Counted from the stretch's first letter, positions 53,395 through 63,008 are shown. The stretch is 64,000 nt of DNA from Metaclostridioides mangenotii (GCF_017873185.1 NZ_JAGGJX010000001.1:744001-808000), one strand, 5' to 3'. Program-made: numbers and translations. The notes: a model not told the origin generated them from the letters alone.

Positions 53395-53994
53395 TTATTT
53401 ATCAATTGATAGTTTAGCAAGTCTATCCGCCTCATCATTGTACTTATTGCCACTGTGCGCTTTAACTTTTACAAATTTAACATTTAAATTATCTTTAATG
53501 CTGTCGTAGTATTTTTTGTAATTGATAGTTCCTACTTTATTTGTCTTCCAAGCTCCTATACACCACTTCTCTATTCCCTCGTAGTCAAAGTACAGTATCA
53601 AGTTTTTTATACCGTTTTCTATACAGTAATTCATAGCTATTTTTGATGCCTCTATTTCTCCTGCTACATTTCTCATATCTACTAAATCTTTATCGTTACC
53701 TTTTACACTAAAAGATGTTATTTCTTCATCACCTTTTAGTATAACTACACCTGATCCGTACAATTTAATAGAATGTTCATAACTTCCATCTACATAAGCT
53801 TCAACTGTATTTTCATCTATTTCAAATTTTTTTAAATCGCTTCCATATACATAATTTTTAGCCTCTTCTAATGTCTTAAAGCTCTTATATTCTGCACCTT
53901 TAAAACCATTTACCTGTTCCTTACACTCATCCCAAGTATTAAATACCCCTGTTTTTTTACCATTTCTAACGGCATAAACTTTTTTATTTGACAA
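53395..53994 (-). CDS. Ribonuclease H1 with N-terminal viroplasmin (hybrid-binding) domain
   Basis: The protein is 199 residues from TTG at 53994, chosen because GGAGGTCG lies at good spacing. The N-terminal hybrid-binding domain is KKVYAVRNGKKTGVFNTWDECKEQVNGFKGAEYKSFKTLEEA. The C-terminal RNase H fold has YVDGSYEHSIKLYGSGVV (first Asp), GEIEASKIAMNYCI (Glu), LYFDYEGIEKW (Asp) and KVKAHSGNKYNDEADRLAK (His and Asp). It cleaves RNA of RNA-DNA hybrids in the cytoplasm. Confidence 0.92.
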   Translation of the reverse strand: MSNKKVYAVRNGKKTGVFNTWDECKEQVNGFKGAEYKSFKTLEEAKNYVYGSDLKKFEIDENTVEAYVDGSYEHSIKLYGSGVVILKGDEEITSFSVKGNDKDLVDMRNVAGEIEASKIAMNYCIENGIKNLILYFDYEGIEKWCIGAWKTNKVGTINYKKYYDSIKDNLNVKFVKVKAHSGNKYNDEADRLAKLSIDK

Positions 53995-54093
53995 GAATAC
54001 GACCTCCAAATATTTTATTATAGTTACTTATCTCCTAAAAAAATTATAGTTTATGTTGTGTTAAAAGTAAAATTAAATTTTTAAAGTTATCTA

Positions 54094-54124
54094 TGAATAA
54101 TTTTAACCTCAATAATCAAAACTA
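54094..54124 (+). promoter_or_regulatory. Candidate sigma-G-like promoter of the pdaA-like gene
   Basis: TGAATA and CAAAACTA are separated by 17 bp, 38 bp before the GTG start. They resemble TGAATA / CATACTA of forespore sigma-G promoters, as expected for pdaA, but the -10 match is partial. Confidence 0.35.
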
Positions 54125-54162
54125 TAACTAATAAATATGTACATTTGATAAGAGGTGATTTT

Positions 54163-54978
54163 GTGAAGGATATAAATTATAAGAAATATATTTTCCTTGG
54201 ACTATTTGGATTAATTATTTGCGGAATGGTTTTTTTTGATTCTAGTTTTTTAAGCAAAACTAAAACGCAGATATCTGATTTAAGTACTACGGAGTACAAT
54301 TGGTATTTTAACCCAAGAGAAGATGGTAAACAGCCAACACCGATTAAAGAAGCTGAATTTTTTAAGAAATACGACTCACATTACGTAGGTAAAAATAATG
54401 AAAAAGTTCTTTATCTATCCTTTGATGCCGGATATGAAAGCGGAAACACAGAAAAAATACTTGATACGCTAAAGAAACACAATGCCAAAGCTCAATTTTT
54501 CGTAGTTGAGAGTTACATTGAAAAAAATCCTGAAATAATTAAAAGAATGGTCAAAGAAGGTCATCTAGTTTGCAATCACTCTAAAACGCACCCTTCTATG
54601 GCTGGGATAACAGATTTCGAAAAATTTAAAGAAGAGATTACCAGCGTTGAGAAAGCTTATAAAAAAGTTACTGGTAAGGATATGCCTAAGTACTTTAGAC
54701 CTCCGATGGGTAAATTTAGTGAACGTTCACTTAAATACACTCAAGATCTCGGATATAAATCTATTTTTTGGAGCTTTGCATATGTAGATTGGTATGAAGA
54801 TAATCAACCTACACATGAATTTGCAAAAGAAAAGATTTATTCAAGGACTCATCCAGGTGCAATAGTTTTACTTCATCCTAATTCTAAAACTAATACAGAG
54901 ATTCTTGATGAAGTCATCACTCATTGGGAAAAAGAAGGTTACAAATTAAAAACTTTAGATAGTTTACCTAAAAACTAG
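54163..54978 (+). CDS. pdaA: PdaA-like polysaccharide deacetylase (spore cortex delta-lactam)
   Basis: The protein is 271 residues from GTG at 54163 (AAGAGGTGAT upstream); an in-frame ATG 18 bp earlier has no site. It has an N-terminal membrane anchor (about 9-27) and a CE4 domain. Motifs are YLSFDAGYESG (the Asp-Ala variant of TFDDGP, typical of PdaA), HSKTHPSM (metal His), YFRPPMGKFSERSL, SIFWSFAYVDWYEDNQP and IVLLHPNS. PdaA deacetylates muramic acid so that the cortex delta-lactam can form, needed for germination. The extracytoplasmic orientation and spore context agree. Confidence 0.88.
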   Translation: MKDINYKKYIFLGLFGLIICGMVFFDSSFLSKTKTQISDLSTTEYNWYFNPREDGKQPTPIKEAEFFKKYDSHYVGKNNEKVLYLSFDAGYESGNTEKILDTLKKHNAKAQFFVVESYIEKNPEIIKRMVKEGHLVCNHSKTHPSMAGITDFEKFKEEITSVEKAYKKVTGKDMPKYFRPPMGKFSERSLKYTQDLGYKSIFWSFAYVDWYEDNQPTHEFAKEKIYSRTHPGAIVLLHPNSKTNTEILDEVITHWEKEGYKLKTLDSLPKN

Positions 54979-54980
54979 TA

Positions 54981-55009
54981 AATAAAGGAGGCTTAATAGC
55001 CTCTTTATT
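54981..55009 (+). terminator. Terminator after the pdaA-like gene
   Basis: AATAAAGGAGGC pairs with GCCTCTTTATT (one bulge) around TTAATA, followed by TATTTTTAAG. Confidence 0.75.
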
Positions 55010-55166
55010 TATTTTTAAGACATTCCAAGAGATGTTTAATTTATAATATATTTATTTTAGACATTTTCTGTGATAGATTTAAAATAAAACATATTTAACT
55101 TAGAAATATACCTTTTTAATAAATTAAATTATTATTATTCTTATCAAGTACCAATTAACCAATTTT

Positions 55167-55982
55167 TTATAAAAGCTTTTGAACTGGTACTTGAATCTCT
55201 GTTATAAATTCTCTTTCTTCTCCCGTTTCATGAATATCAATCTTGTATATTTCAATTGCACTTCCTGTTATTTTGAAATCATTTTCTTTCACAAATTTGT
55301 AAATTTTTTCTATACATTCTTTATTATTTGTGTAGCTTCCAGTGTAGTTAAGTGATGCGTAATAACCTTCTTCAAACACAATATCGTAGGCATCTTCTCT
55401 TTCTTCTAAAAAACATATCGCCGATTTGAATTCGTTGTAGAGATTATTTGCTATTGAGTCGTCAGAAAATACTGCTCCTAAATTATTGTTTCCAATTATA
55501 TCGAATTTTCCCTCATGCTCTTTTCGTAGTTTTTGAATTAGGATATCAAAGTCTTCATCTTTTTTTATGTCTGCATTTAGTATAAATGCCTTTCTGCTTT
55601 TAATATGCTTTACTCCTACATTTTCTGTTACTACATTTTCAAGCGCATTTTCAATTGATATTAATCTCTTTTTTATATTTTTTTTATGCTTTATTAGTTC
55701 ATCTAATTTTTGGTCTATCAATCCTAATTCTTCATTTAAAATCTGTTTTGTAGAATCTATCGTTCTGTCATCTATGTACTCTTTTACTCTTTTCATAGGA
55801 AAATCTAACAGCCTAAACTCCTTTATCATATTAAGTTTCCATATATCAGACAGGCTGTACATTCTATAACCATTCGTATCTCTTAGAGGATTTAGTATCC
55901 CGATATCTTCGTAGTACATTAATGAGTCTCTTCCTATATTGTATATCTTTGAAATTTCTCCAATCTTATAGTATTCTTTCAT
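55167..55982 (-). CDS. MerR-family regulator with GyrI-like effector domain
   Basis: The 271-residue protein has a MerR-type N-terminal winged HTH (YYKIGEISKIYNIGRDSLMYYEDIGIL...YSLSDIWKLNMIKEFRLLDFPM), a coiled-coil linker and a C-terminal effector-binding domain like GyrI/Rob (about 120-271). MerR proteins of this type sense small molecules and distort promoters with a 19 bp spacer. Such a promoter lies at 56072-56102, facing the divergent MATE gene. AGGAGAAAAT precedes ATG. Confidence 0.88.
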   Translation of the reverse strand: MKEYYKIGEISKIYNIGRDSLMYYEDIGILNPLRDTNGYRMYSLSDIWKLNMIKEFRLLDFPMKRVKEYIDDRTIDSTKQILNEELGLIDQKLDELIKHKKNIKKRLISIENALENVVTENVGVKHIKSRKAFILNADIKKDEDFDILIQKLRKEHEGKFDIIGNNNLGAVFSDDSIANNLYNEFKSAICFLEEREDAYDIVFEEGYYASLNYTGSYTNNKECIEKIYKFVKENDFKITGSAIEIYKIDIHETGEEREFITEIQVPVQKLL

Positions 55983-56071
55983 ATTTTCTCCTAATCATAT
56001 TTTATAAAGTATTATATTTACAATTATGCTCAAAATAATTTTGAAATTTATTTGAAAATTATAAAATTCCA

Positions 56072-56102
56072 TTGACCTTGGTATTATACCATAGTTTATT
56101 AT
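56072..56102 (+). promoter_or_regulatory. MerR-type promoter with 19 bp spacer for the MATE gene
   Basis: TTGACC (56072) and TATTAT (56097) are 19 bp apart, and the spacer contains the palindrome GGTATTATACC (56080-56090). The 19 bp spacing plus dyad is the hallmark of promoters switched by MerR regulators. It lies 66 bp before the MATE ATG. Confidence 0.75.
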
Positions 56103-56168
56103 CTATTATAGCTATAAGATGTATTATCTCAATTTTACGTTAAATTAATTAGCACAAGGAGTGGTAAT

Positions 56169-57524
56169 ATGGACTCGAATATTTTGTCAAATGAAAATAT
56201 TAGTCTTAAGAAAAAATTTATAAGGTATCTCGGACCATCTGTGGTATCAATGTGGGTGTTTTCACTCTACACTATGGTCGATGGTATCTTCGTAAGCAAA
56301 GGAGTTGGAGAACTAGCGTTGGCATCTGTAAATATCTCTATGCCTTTTATAAACTTTATTTTTGCAGTATCCCTTCTCTTCTCTACAGGAGCATCTACTG
56401 TTATTGCAGTTTTACTTGGTAAAAAAGATATAAAGTCAGCTAATGAAGTGTTTACTTTTAATATAGTCTTTATAACTGTTCTATCGGCAATTATTCTTAT
56501 ATTAGCATATTTTAATCTCGACAGTCTTGCTATGTTTTTAGGTGCCACAGACTCTACTGTAGACATGGTCAAAGACTACCTTGGAATAGTAATGTTTTTC
56601 AATGGTTTTTTTATAGTGTCTTATTCTTTAGAGGTTATTATTAAAACAGATGGTTTTCCAATACTAGCAACTGTTGGAGTTGTTATTTCGGCTATTACAA
56701 ATATAATCTTAGATTATTTTTTCGTACTGGAATTTGGATGGGGTGTTAAAGGAGCTGCATACGCTACTGGTATTTCACAAGTCATGGCTACTGCTTTCTT
56801 TTTAGTTCACTTTTTTAGAAAAAGTTCTACTCTAAATTTTACTAGATTTAAAGTCGATTTCAAAGCTATCGGTAAAATAGCTGCTATAGGATTTCCTGAT
56901 TCTTTAACTGAGCTAAGTGCTGGAGTGGTAATTCTTTTATTTAATTTAAATATCCAAAGGTATATCGGCGAGTCTGGCTTAATATACTACAGCGTCATAA
57001 ACTACATAAATATACTTGTACTTATGACGATGATTGGTATCGCTCAAGGTATGCAACCTCTTTCAAGCTACTATTTTGGAGCCAATAATTTCAAAAATGT
57101 AAAAACACTGTTTAAGATGGGATCAAAGTCTATAATCACAGCGTCCGTAGTCGTATTTTTAGCCTGCATAGTCTTTAGTGAACCTATAGTATCACTATTT
57201 ATACATCGAAGTGAAACTGCTCTATTTAATGAAGCTGTTAGAGTATTTAGGATATACTCGGTATCATTCTTATTTTTAGGAGTGAATGTCATAGTATCCG
57301 CTTTCTTCGTTTCTGTTGAAAGCCCACTTATATCGACTATAATTTCTCTTGGTAGAGGATTGATAATAGTAACTGTATCTCTATTTACGATGATATTCTT
57401 ATTCGGCGGAGAGGGAATCTGGTATTCAACAATAGTTTCTGAATTTATCTGTATGATAATATCATTAATTCTTTTAAAGAGAAACTATAAACTTATAAGC
57501 GTACCTGTATCCGAATCTAAGTAG
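56169..57524 (+). CDS. MATE-family multidrug efflux transporter
   Basis: The 451-residue protein has about twelve hydrophobic helices in two halves, typical of the MATE/MepA branch. Motifs include YTMVDGIFVSKGVGELALASV, LLGKKDIKSANEVF, IIKTDGFPILATVGVVISAI and GIAQGMQPLSSYYFGANN. It exports cationic drugs or similar compounds driven by Na+ or H+. AAGGAGTGGTAAT precedes ATG. The divergent MerR regulator and the MerR-type promoter predict drug- or metabolite-induced expression. Confidence 0.93.
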   Translation: MDSNILSNENISLKKKFIRYLGPSVVSMWVFSLYTMVDGIFVSKGVGELALASVNISMPFINFIFAVSLLFSTGASTVIAVLLGKKDIKSANEVFTFNIVFITVLSAIILILAYFNLDSLAMFLGATDSTVDMVKDYLGIVMFFNGFFIVSYSLEVIIKTDGFPILATVGVVISAITNIILDYFFVLEFGWGVKGAAYATGISQVMATAFFLVHFFRKSSTLNFTRFKVDFKAIGKIAAIGFPDSLTELSAGVVILLFNLNIQRYIGESGLIYYSVINYINILVLMTMIGIAQGMQPLSSYYFGANNFKNVKTLFKMGSKSIITASVVVFLACIVFSEPIVSLFIHRSETALFNEAVRVFRIYSVSFLFLGVNVIVSAFFVSVESPLISTIISLGRGLIIVTVSLFTMIFLFGGEGIWYSTIVSEFICMIISLILLKRNYKLISVPVSESK

Positions 57525-57545
57525 TACTTTATAAGTAAAACTGAT

Positions 57546-57590
57546 AAAAAGTTTGAACAACAGTAAAATAACTGTTGTTCAAACTTTTTT
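57546..57590. terminator. Bidirectional terminator between MATE and the Dph6-like gene
   Basis: AAAAAGTTTGAACAACAGT pairs perfectly with ACTGTTGTTCAAACTTTTT around AAAATA. A/T runs on both ends serve both converging genes. Confidence 0.9.
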
Positions 57591-57634
57591 TATACTACTT
57601 ATATACGATTTTTTTAATATAAGTCAATTCATTT

Positions 57635-58285
57635 CTATTCTATTACAAGATTTCCGTATCCATGATCTACTGAAATTTCTTTTTTATTTAGTTCTATCCT
57701 TGTATTAAAAATAGGTCCATCCACAACCACTGTATGGTATTCCCCATTTTCTCCGCAGCAGTCAGATCCTGTATCCTTGATTTTTGATAAGACTTCTTTA
57801 GTCAATTCTTCTCCTAAAAAACTTTCATCCATATATTCTAAATTTACTTTTTTAATAATAGCAGTGAAACCAGAATCTATAAAATCATTTACAATAGATT
57901 CTCTATCCTCATTCCAAAGCGGAAACACTGGTTTTAGATCGACTGATTTACATCTATCTTCATCCCATTTTCTATGATCTGCTATATCTATATCACCGAA
58001 TACGCACATAGTAGCTCCTAAGTGCTTTGCCTTATTTAAAGCTTCTTCAAAACTCACTTCGTAGTCTTCTACACTACACTCGGCATACAAAATCTGAATA
58101 TCTAGGCTTTTACTAATTCTATGTAATATATTATCTTCTAAACTATGTGTCCAAGAATTTCCCTCAGCTTTATTAACAGTTGTAAGAAGTGCTACAGGCT
58201 TATTACCATTTTTAATCATTCTATAAAGCGAGAGTATACTGTCTTTTCCTCCGCTAAAAGATAAAACAAACTTATTATTATCCAA
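57635..58285 (-). CDS. Dph6-like ATP-PPi family protein (diphthine--ammonia ligase homologue)
   Basis: The protein is 216 residues from TTG at 58285 (GGAGGATTCAAA upstream). It starts MDNNKFVLSFSGGKDSILSLY, where SGGKDS is the PP-loop that binds ATP. The TTVNKAEGNSWTHSLED, LGATMCVFGDIDIADHRKWDE and FPLWNEDRESIVNDFIDSGFTAII motifs are those of the Dph6/YlxR adenine nucleotide alpha-hydrolase family. Bacteria lack diphthamide, so the true substrate in clostridia is unknown. Confidence 0.88.
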   Translation of the reverse strand: MDNNKFVLSFSGGKDSILSLYRMIKNGNKPVALLTTVNKAEGNSWTHSLEDNILHRISKSLDIQILYAECSVEDYEVSFEEALNKAKHLGATMCVFGDIDIADHRKWDEDRCKSVDLKPVFPLWNEDRESIVNDFIDSGFTAIIKKVNLEYMDESFLGEELTKEVLSKIKDTGSDCCGENGEYHTVVVDGPIFNTRIELNKKEISVDHGYGNLVIE

Positions 58286-58361
58286 TTTGAATCCTCCTAT
58301 AAATTGTATAAAATAAGTATACCAAATCATACACTATCCTGTCCTAAAAACTTATTGTATT

Positions 58362-58790
58362 TTAGTTTAATATAAAAAATGCTCCAATAGCCATTAGTGC
58401 TATTCCTATATATTTATAAATGTGCATAGTCACTTCACCTAGCAAAATAGAATCAATAAAAAATCCAAGCAGAATCTGAGAGACTAGGATTATTACCAAG
58501 GTATTAGACACTCCCAATGATGGAATTGCCATAATTGTAAAGTAAATTATAAGCCCGCCAAATATACCTCCAAGTAGAAATTTTGGATTTACGTCTCTAA
58601 TAAATACCAATTCCTTAACATCCCCAGCTAGTACAATACTTATCAAAAAAAATACAGCTCCAACTAGCAAACTAAAAAAAGTAGCTACAAGAGCTGTTGT
58701 GTTTTTTCCTAATTCTCCATTGATAAAAGCCTCTAACGCAGTTGAACCTCCTGCTAGCAAAGCAAATATTATAGAAGCAAATTTGTACAC
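58362..58790 (-). CDS. DMT-superfamily transporter (YdcZ/DUF606)
   Basis: The 142-residue protein has five hydrophobic segments and the family motif pattern ALLAGGSTALEAFINGELGK, GGIFGGLIIYFTIMAIPSLG and LVSQILLGFFIDSILLGE. Start is GTG behind AGGAGGTAATTCC. These half-size transporters of the drug/metabolite superfamily may work as dimers. Substrate unknown. It precedes the Dph6-like gene with a 76 bp gap, on the same strand. Confidence 0.9.
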   Translation of the reverse strand: MYKFASIIFALLAGGSTALEAFINGELGKNTTALVATFFSLLVGAVFFLISIVLAGDVKELVFIRDVNPKFLLGGIFGGLIIYFTIMAIPSLGVSNTLVIILVSQILLGFFIDSILLGEVTMHIYKYIGIALMAIGAFFILN

Positions 58791-58981
58791 GGAATTACCT
58801 CCTAAAGTTTGTATAATATTAATTATATGGTTAATAAAATTGGATAAGTACTATATACTCCTTTAAATTTTACTTTTAACTTATAAGAATTACTATACTC
58901 CGTTTGTACCACGAGCTGATTTGTGATAACATATCTTTGTTGGAATTTAACTATTATTTATAAATTGAAAAGGTGAATGAT

Positions 58982-59926
58982 TTGAAAAAATTTGAATATG
59001 CATTTGATAATAAAAGATACCATACTTGGAATTATTATCTAAAAAAGACTTTTGGAGAAAAAGTCTTTAAGGTATCTATAAACGCTGGGTTTACATGCCC
59101 AAACATAGATGGAACAATCAGCCATGGGGGTTGTACGTATTGTAGTAAGGAAGGTTCTGGAGACTTTGCTGGTAATCCAAAAGATGATCTAATAGATCAA
59201 TTTTATAAAATAAAAGAAATGATGCACAAAAAATGGCATAATGCTAAGTACATAGGCTATTTTCAAGCTTTTACTAACACATATGCTAACGTAGATGTTT
59301 TAAAAGAAAAGTATGAAACAATACTTGAACTGGATGATGTAATTGGTTTATCAATATCAACTAGACCTGACTGTTTACCTGATGATGTAGTAGAATACCT
59401 TGGAGAACTAAACAAAAGGACAAACCTTTGGGTGGAATTAGGACTTCAAACTATACACGACGGGACATCTAAAATAATAAACAGAGGCCACGACTACAAA
59501 GAATTCCTCGAAGGTGTAGAAAAATTAAAATCTAAGAATATAAAAACCGTAGTCCACATAATAAATGGACTTCCTGGCGAAGACTACAACATGATGATGG
59601 AAACTGCAAAAGCAGTAGGAGAAATGGGCGTAGATGGCATCAAAATACACCTACTCCACGTAATATACGATACTCCTATGGAGAAAATGTTAAAAAATGG
59701 ATCACTAAAACTTATGGAAAAAGATGAATATATAAATTTAGTGTGCGATCAATTGGAAATTTTACCTAAAGAGATGATCATACACAGACTGACAGGTGAC
59801 GGAAAAAGGGATGAATTAGCTGGACCACTCTGGAGCCTAAAAAAATGGGAAGTACTAAACCAAATAGATGATACTTTGAAGTCTAGGGATTCGTATCAAG
59901 GAAAGAAATTGGAACATACACAGTAG
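58982..59926 (+). CDS. Radical SAM protein, TIGR01212 (YhcC-like) family
   Basis: The protein is 314 residues from TTG at 58982 (AAAGGTGA at good spacing; a GTG three codons earlier lies inside that site). The cluster motif is CPNIDGTISHGGCTYCSKEG, where Cys-x(n)-Cys-x2-Cys bind the [4Fe-4S] cluster. FQAFTNTYANVDVLKEKYE, LSISTRPDCLPDDVVEYL, LWVELGLQTIHDGTSKIINR and HIINGLPGEDYNMMMETA follow as in the family. Function unknown; the family resembles tRNA-modifying or Elp3-type enzymes. Confidence 0.9.
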   Translation: MKKFEYAFDNKRYHTWNYYLKKTFGEKVFKVSINAGFTCPNIDGTISHGGCTYCSKEGSGDFAGNPKDDLIDQFYKIKEMMHKKWHNAKYIGYFQAFTNTYANVDVLKEKYETILELDDVIGLSISTRPDCLPDDVVEYLGELNKRTNLWVELGLQTIHDGTSKIINRGHDYKEFLEGVEKLKSKNIKTVVHIINGLPGEDYNMMMETAKAVGEMGVDGIKIHLLHVIYDTPMEKMLKNGSLKLMEKDEYINLVCDQLEILPKEMIIHRLTGDGKRDELAGPLWSLKKWEVLNQIDDTLKSRDSYQGKKLEHTQ

Positions 59927-60185
59927 ATATAAATCGTTTGGAAATACTCCTAATAATCCATTGTTTTATCAAAAAATTTAACAAAAGATATCGATCAAAA
60001 ATATTAATAGAAGTTTATTATTTTATCAAAAATTTTACTAATAATTACACTATTTTCATATTGTAAAAATCCATATTAACTGCTATTATTGAAAGAGTTG
60101 AGAGTTTTATGGTTAAACTTTTACAAACGGAGCCATACTATATAATGTATGTATTAAAAATCTTATGAATCTAAGGGGTGTAACT

Positions 60186-60770
60186 ATGTTAATGAATACC
60201 CATTTTACTATAGCAAGATCAATACTAGAAAATATGGATGATAATAAAAGCTTTTTTTTGAGTGATAAAAATTTTATTTATGGAAATATTAAACCGGATG
60301 CTTTTTCTAAGTATAAACTAAAAAAACACTACATGGAAGAATCTCTAGATATGGTTGTTGAAAAGATTAAACACCTTAGTTCACTGACTTTAGACTATAT
60401 GACTAAGTATTTTTCTATAAGTAGACTCAGCCAAGAGCTAGGGGTTATATGTCACTTCCTGTGCGATTTTTTCTGTATAGCTCACAATGAACGTTGGGAG
60501 TTTAAACACAGTATGAATAGACATGTTGTATACGAAAGAGAACTTTCATCTTTTGCTAAGGAAATAGACTTCTCAATTTTTAAACCTATGGAAATAAAAA
60601 ACAGTTTTGAAACATTCTTCAATAACTTATATAAAGAATACGAAGCAAATAAAAATCATTATAATGATTTAAGGTTTTCTACTTATATGTGTAAAAGTGT
60701 AGTAAATTACATATTAGATAATATACTATCTAATACTGTAGCTTCATACAACATCGCAAATTGTGGTTAA
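60186..60770 (+). CDS. Zinc-dependent phospholipase C-like protein
   Basis: The protein is 194 residues from ATG at 60186 behind AAGGGGTG. It has NTHFTIARSILENM at the start, YGNIKPDAFSKY and KKHYMEES, then a helical core with QELGVICHFLCDFFCIAHNERW and HSMNRHVVYE. The spaced His and Asp residues match the metal ligands of the bacterial PLC/S1-P1 nuclease-like fold found in clostridial hypothetical proteins. There is no signal peptide, so an intracellular or spore role is possible. Followed by a strong terminator. Confidence 0.7.
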   Translation: MLMNTHFTIARSILENMDDNKSFFLSDKNFIYGNIKPDAFSKYKLKKHYMEESLDMVVEKIKHLSSLTLDYMTKYFSISRLSQELGVICHFLCDFFCIAHNERWEFKHSMNRHVVYERELSSFAKEIDFSIFKPMEIKNSFETFFNNLYKEYEANKNHYNDLRFSTYMCKSVVNYILDNILSNTVASYNIANCG

Positions 60771-60798
60771 GGATTATAAATATACTAAAAAAAATACT

Positions 60799-60842
60799 GG
60801 AGATTTAAATTTGATGTAGTAAAGCTCAAATTTAAATCTCCT
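60799..60842 (+). terminator. Terminator after the PLC-like gene
   Basis: GGAGATTTAAATTTGA pairs perfectly with TCAAATTTAAATCTCC around about 12 bases, followed by TTTTTAT. Confidence 0.9.
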
Positions 60843-60960
60843 TTTTATATCTTCATTTTATTATTTTTTCAATTGTATATATCTAATTCTTTTTAATAAT
60901 CTAGTTTACAACTTCTTAGAAAATTACAGACTAGCCATAGATTTCTAACACAACTTGATT

Positions 60961-61737
60961 TTAATACTCTTTAATTATTATATCTATCGCCTCGGCAACG
61001 CTATCAGCAGTGTATTTTGCACAGCTTTTAACATCCTCTCTCGATGATGACATCGCTACACTATTTTTAAATCCATCTAACATACAAATATCGTTTGGAG
61101 AATCTCCAATAGTCATAACTTCATCCATATCAGTATTTGACAATCTACATACATATTCTATCGCAGCTCTTTTAGAAACCTTCTTAGGTACAATATTTAG
61201 CGTTATATCACTTGATAGATAGATATCCAGTACTTCACCAAACTCACTAGTTAGGTAAAGCTCTAGTCTAGCTAGCTCTTCAGGGTTTTTAGATGCTATA
61301 CCAATGTTCCCTACCATATTTTCATAACTATTTCTATTTATAAAGTCTGGATCTACAATAAAATTTGTTGAAAAAAATTTAAAATCTGAATCCTCATCTA
61401 AAACAATAGCTTTTCCTTTATATTTAAAGTACATATCTGCCTCTTTTGATTCAAACCTATTTATAACTTTTTTTACAAGCATATCATCTATAGTTCCCTT
61501 AAATACTAGCTCTTCTTTGTTATTGTATACAAATGCTCCATTTTCGCATATGAAATATCCATCTATTTCTAGATCTTCTTTTACTATCTTTTTTGCTTGG
61601 CTAAACATTCTTCCAGTCGCTACATTAAAAATAACACCTTTTTCTTCTATTTTTTTGATAGCTTCTATGTCTTCTGTGCTTATCTTATCATCATTGTATA
61701 GAGTGCCATCTAAATCACAAAAAATCTGTTTTATCAT
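60961..61737 (-). CDS. HAD-superfamily Cof-type phosphatase
   Basis: The protein is 258 residues from MIKQIFCDLDGTLYNDD (second ATG, spaced correctly from GGGGG). Motif I is CDLDGTLY, motif II lies in NVATGRM, motif III Lys in VPKKVSKRAAIEYV, and motif IV is GDSPNDICML. This is the Cof/IIB class that removes phosphate from sugars or cofactors. Encoded 11 bp after cinA on the same strand, so possibly co-transcribed. Confidence 0.92.
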   Translation of the reverse strand: MIKQIFCDLDGTLYNDDKISTEDIEAIKKIEEKGVIFNVATGRMFSQAKKIVKEDLEIDGYFICENGAFVYNNKEELVFKGTIDDMLVKKVINRFESKEADMYFKYKGKAIVLDEDSDFKFFSTNFIVDPDFINRNSYENMVGNIGIASKNPEELARLELYLTSEFGEVLDIYLSSDITLNIVPKKVSKRAAIEYVCRLSNTDMDEVMTIGDSPNDICMLDGFKNSVAMSSSREDVKSCAKYTADSVAEAIDIIIKEY

Positions 61738-61748
61738 AACCATGCCCC

Positions 61749-63008
61749 CTAGCTCAACTTTAAAAGTTCTATTCTTAAATTATTTAATATATCTCTAGTA
61801 GCTCTTGCCCTTATTTTTTGTCTATCACCATTATAAATATTTTTAAAAACTTTTGTTTCTCCTTTTATGTGTACCGCTGTATACACAAGCCCTACTGGTT
61901 TATCAGTTGATCCACCATCAGGCCCAGCAATTCCTGTTGTAGAGATTCCTATATCTGTATTAAATCCTCTAGAAACTCCTTCTGCCATTTCTATTGCAGT
62001 TTCTTCGCTTACTGCACCAAATTTATTTAATGTTTCTTCTTTTACCCCCAGTCTTTTGATCTTTGCTTCGTTTGAATAGGTTACACAACCCTCGACAAAC
62101 ACCGATGAAATTCCCGGGTAATCTATTAACGCAGAAGATACCATACCTCCTGTACACGACTCTGCTACAGCTATTTTCAAGTTTTTATCGACAAGAAGTT
62201 TTGCAGCTACTTCTTCAAGTACATTTTTGCTTTCTCCACTGTAGTTATCATCATTAGTATAAACAAACTTTTCTACTCTATCCTTTATCTTGTCCTCTAC
62301 TGGTTTAATTAATCGTTCAGCTTCTTCTTCATCTTTTGCCTTTGCAGTAATTCTTATAGTTACTTCCATCTCTTTTGCATAAAGCGCAACTGTTGGATTA
62401 TTTTGTCCATTTATTATATCGATTATCTCTAATTCAAGATCCGACTCTCCTATTCCGTAAAGTCTTAGAGTTTTTGATATCAACTTATCATCTGTAAATT
62501 GTTTTAAATACGGCATAACACTTTCATTAAACATAGCAACCATCTCTCTTGGTGGCCCAGGAAGCACTATTATTGCCTTATCGTCTTTTCTCAAAACAGC
62601 GCCTGGTGCAGTTCCGTTGTTATTTTTAAGAACTAATGCACTTTCTGGGAAATACGCCTGCTTTTTATTGTTTGGGGCAGCTTTTCTTCCTCTTCTCTCT
62701 ATAAGAGATTTAATATATTCCCAAGAAGGTTCGTGAAGCTCAAGCTCTTGTCCAAAATATTTTGCAGCTACTTCTTTTGTTAAATCATCAGTTGTAGGCC
62801 CAAGCCCTCCAGTTGTGATGACAACATCGCTTCTCTCTATACTCTCTTTAAAACACTCGAATAGCCTTTCTACGTTGTCTCCTACTGTACTTTGGTGGTA
62901 GACCTCTATTCCAATAGATGCTAATTCTTTAGCAATATACTGAGAATTTGTATTTACTATATCCCCTAGCAAAAGCTCTGTTCCAACGCTTATTATTTCT
63001 GCTTTCAC
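61749..63008 (-). CDS. cinA: CinA-family protein (competence/damage-inducible, NMN deamidase)
   Basis: The protein is 419 residues from GTG at 63008 (AAAGGAG upstream); the longer frame to 63092 lacks such a site and exceeds the family length. The N-terminal MoaB/COG1058 domain starts VKAEIISVGTELLLGDIVNTNSQYI and has TTGGLGPTTDDLT and VLPGPPREMVAMF. The C-terminal CinA domain has AVAESCTGGMVSSALIDYPGIS and TGIAGPDGGSTDKPVGLVY. CinA acts on pyridine nucleotide breakdown products and has been tied to competence. Confidence 0.95.
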   Translation of the reverse strand: MKAEIISVGTELLLGDIVNTNSQYIAKELASIGIEVYHQSTVGDNVERLFECFKESIERSDVVITTGGLGPTTDDLTKEVAAKYFGQELELHEPSWEYIKSLIERRGRKAAPNNKKQAYFPESALVLKNNNGTAPGAVLRKDDKAIIVLPGPPREMVAMFNESVMPYLKQFTDDKLISKTLRLYGIGESDLELEIIDIINGQNNPTVALYAKEMEVTIRITAKAKDEEEAERLIKPVEDKIKDRVEKFVYTNDDNYSGESKNVLEEVAAKLLVDKNLKIAVAESCTGGMVSSALIDYPGISSVFVEGCVTYSNEAKIKRLGVKEETLNKFGAVSEETAIEMAEGVSRGFNTDIGISTTGIAGPDGGSTDKPVGLVYTAVHIKGETKVFKNIYNGDRQKIRARATRDILNNLRIELLKLS

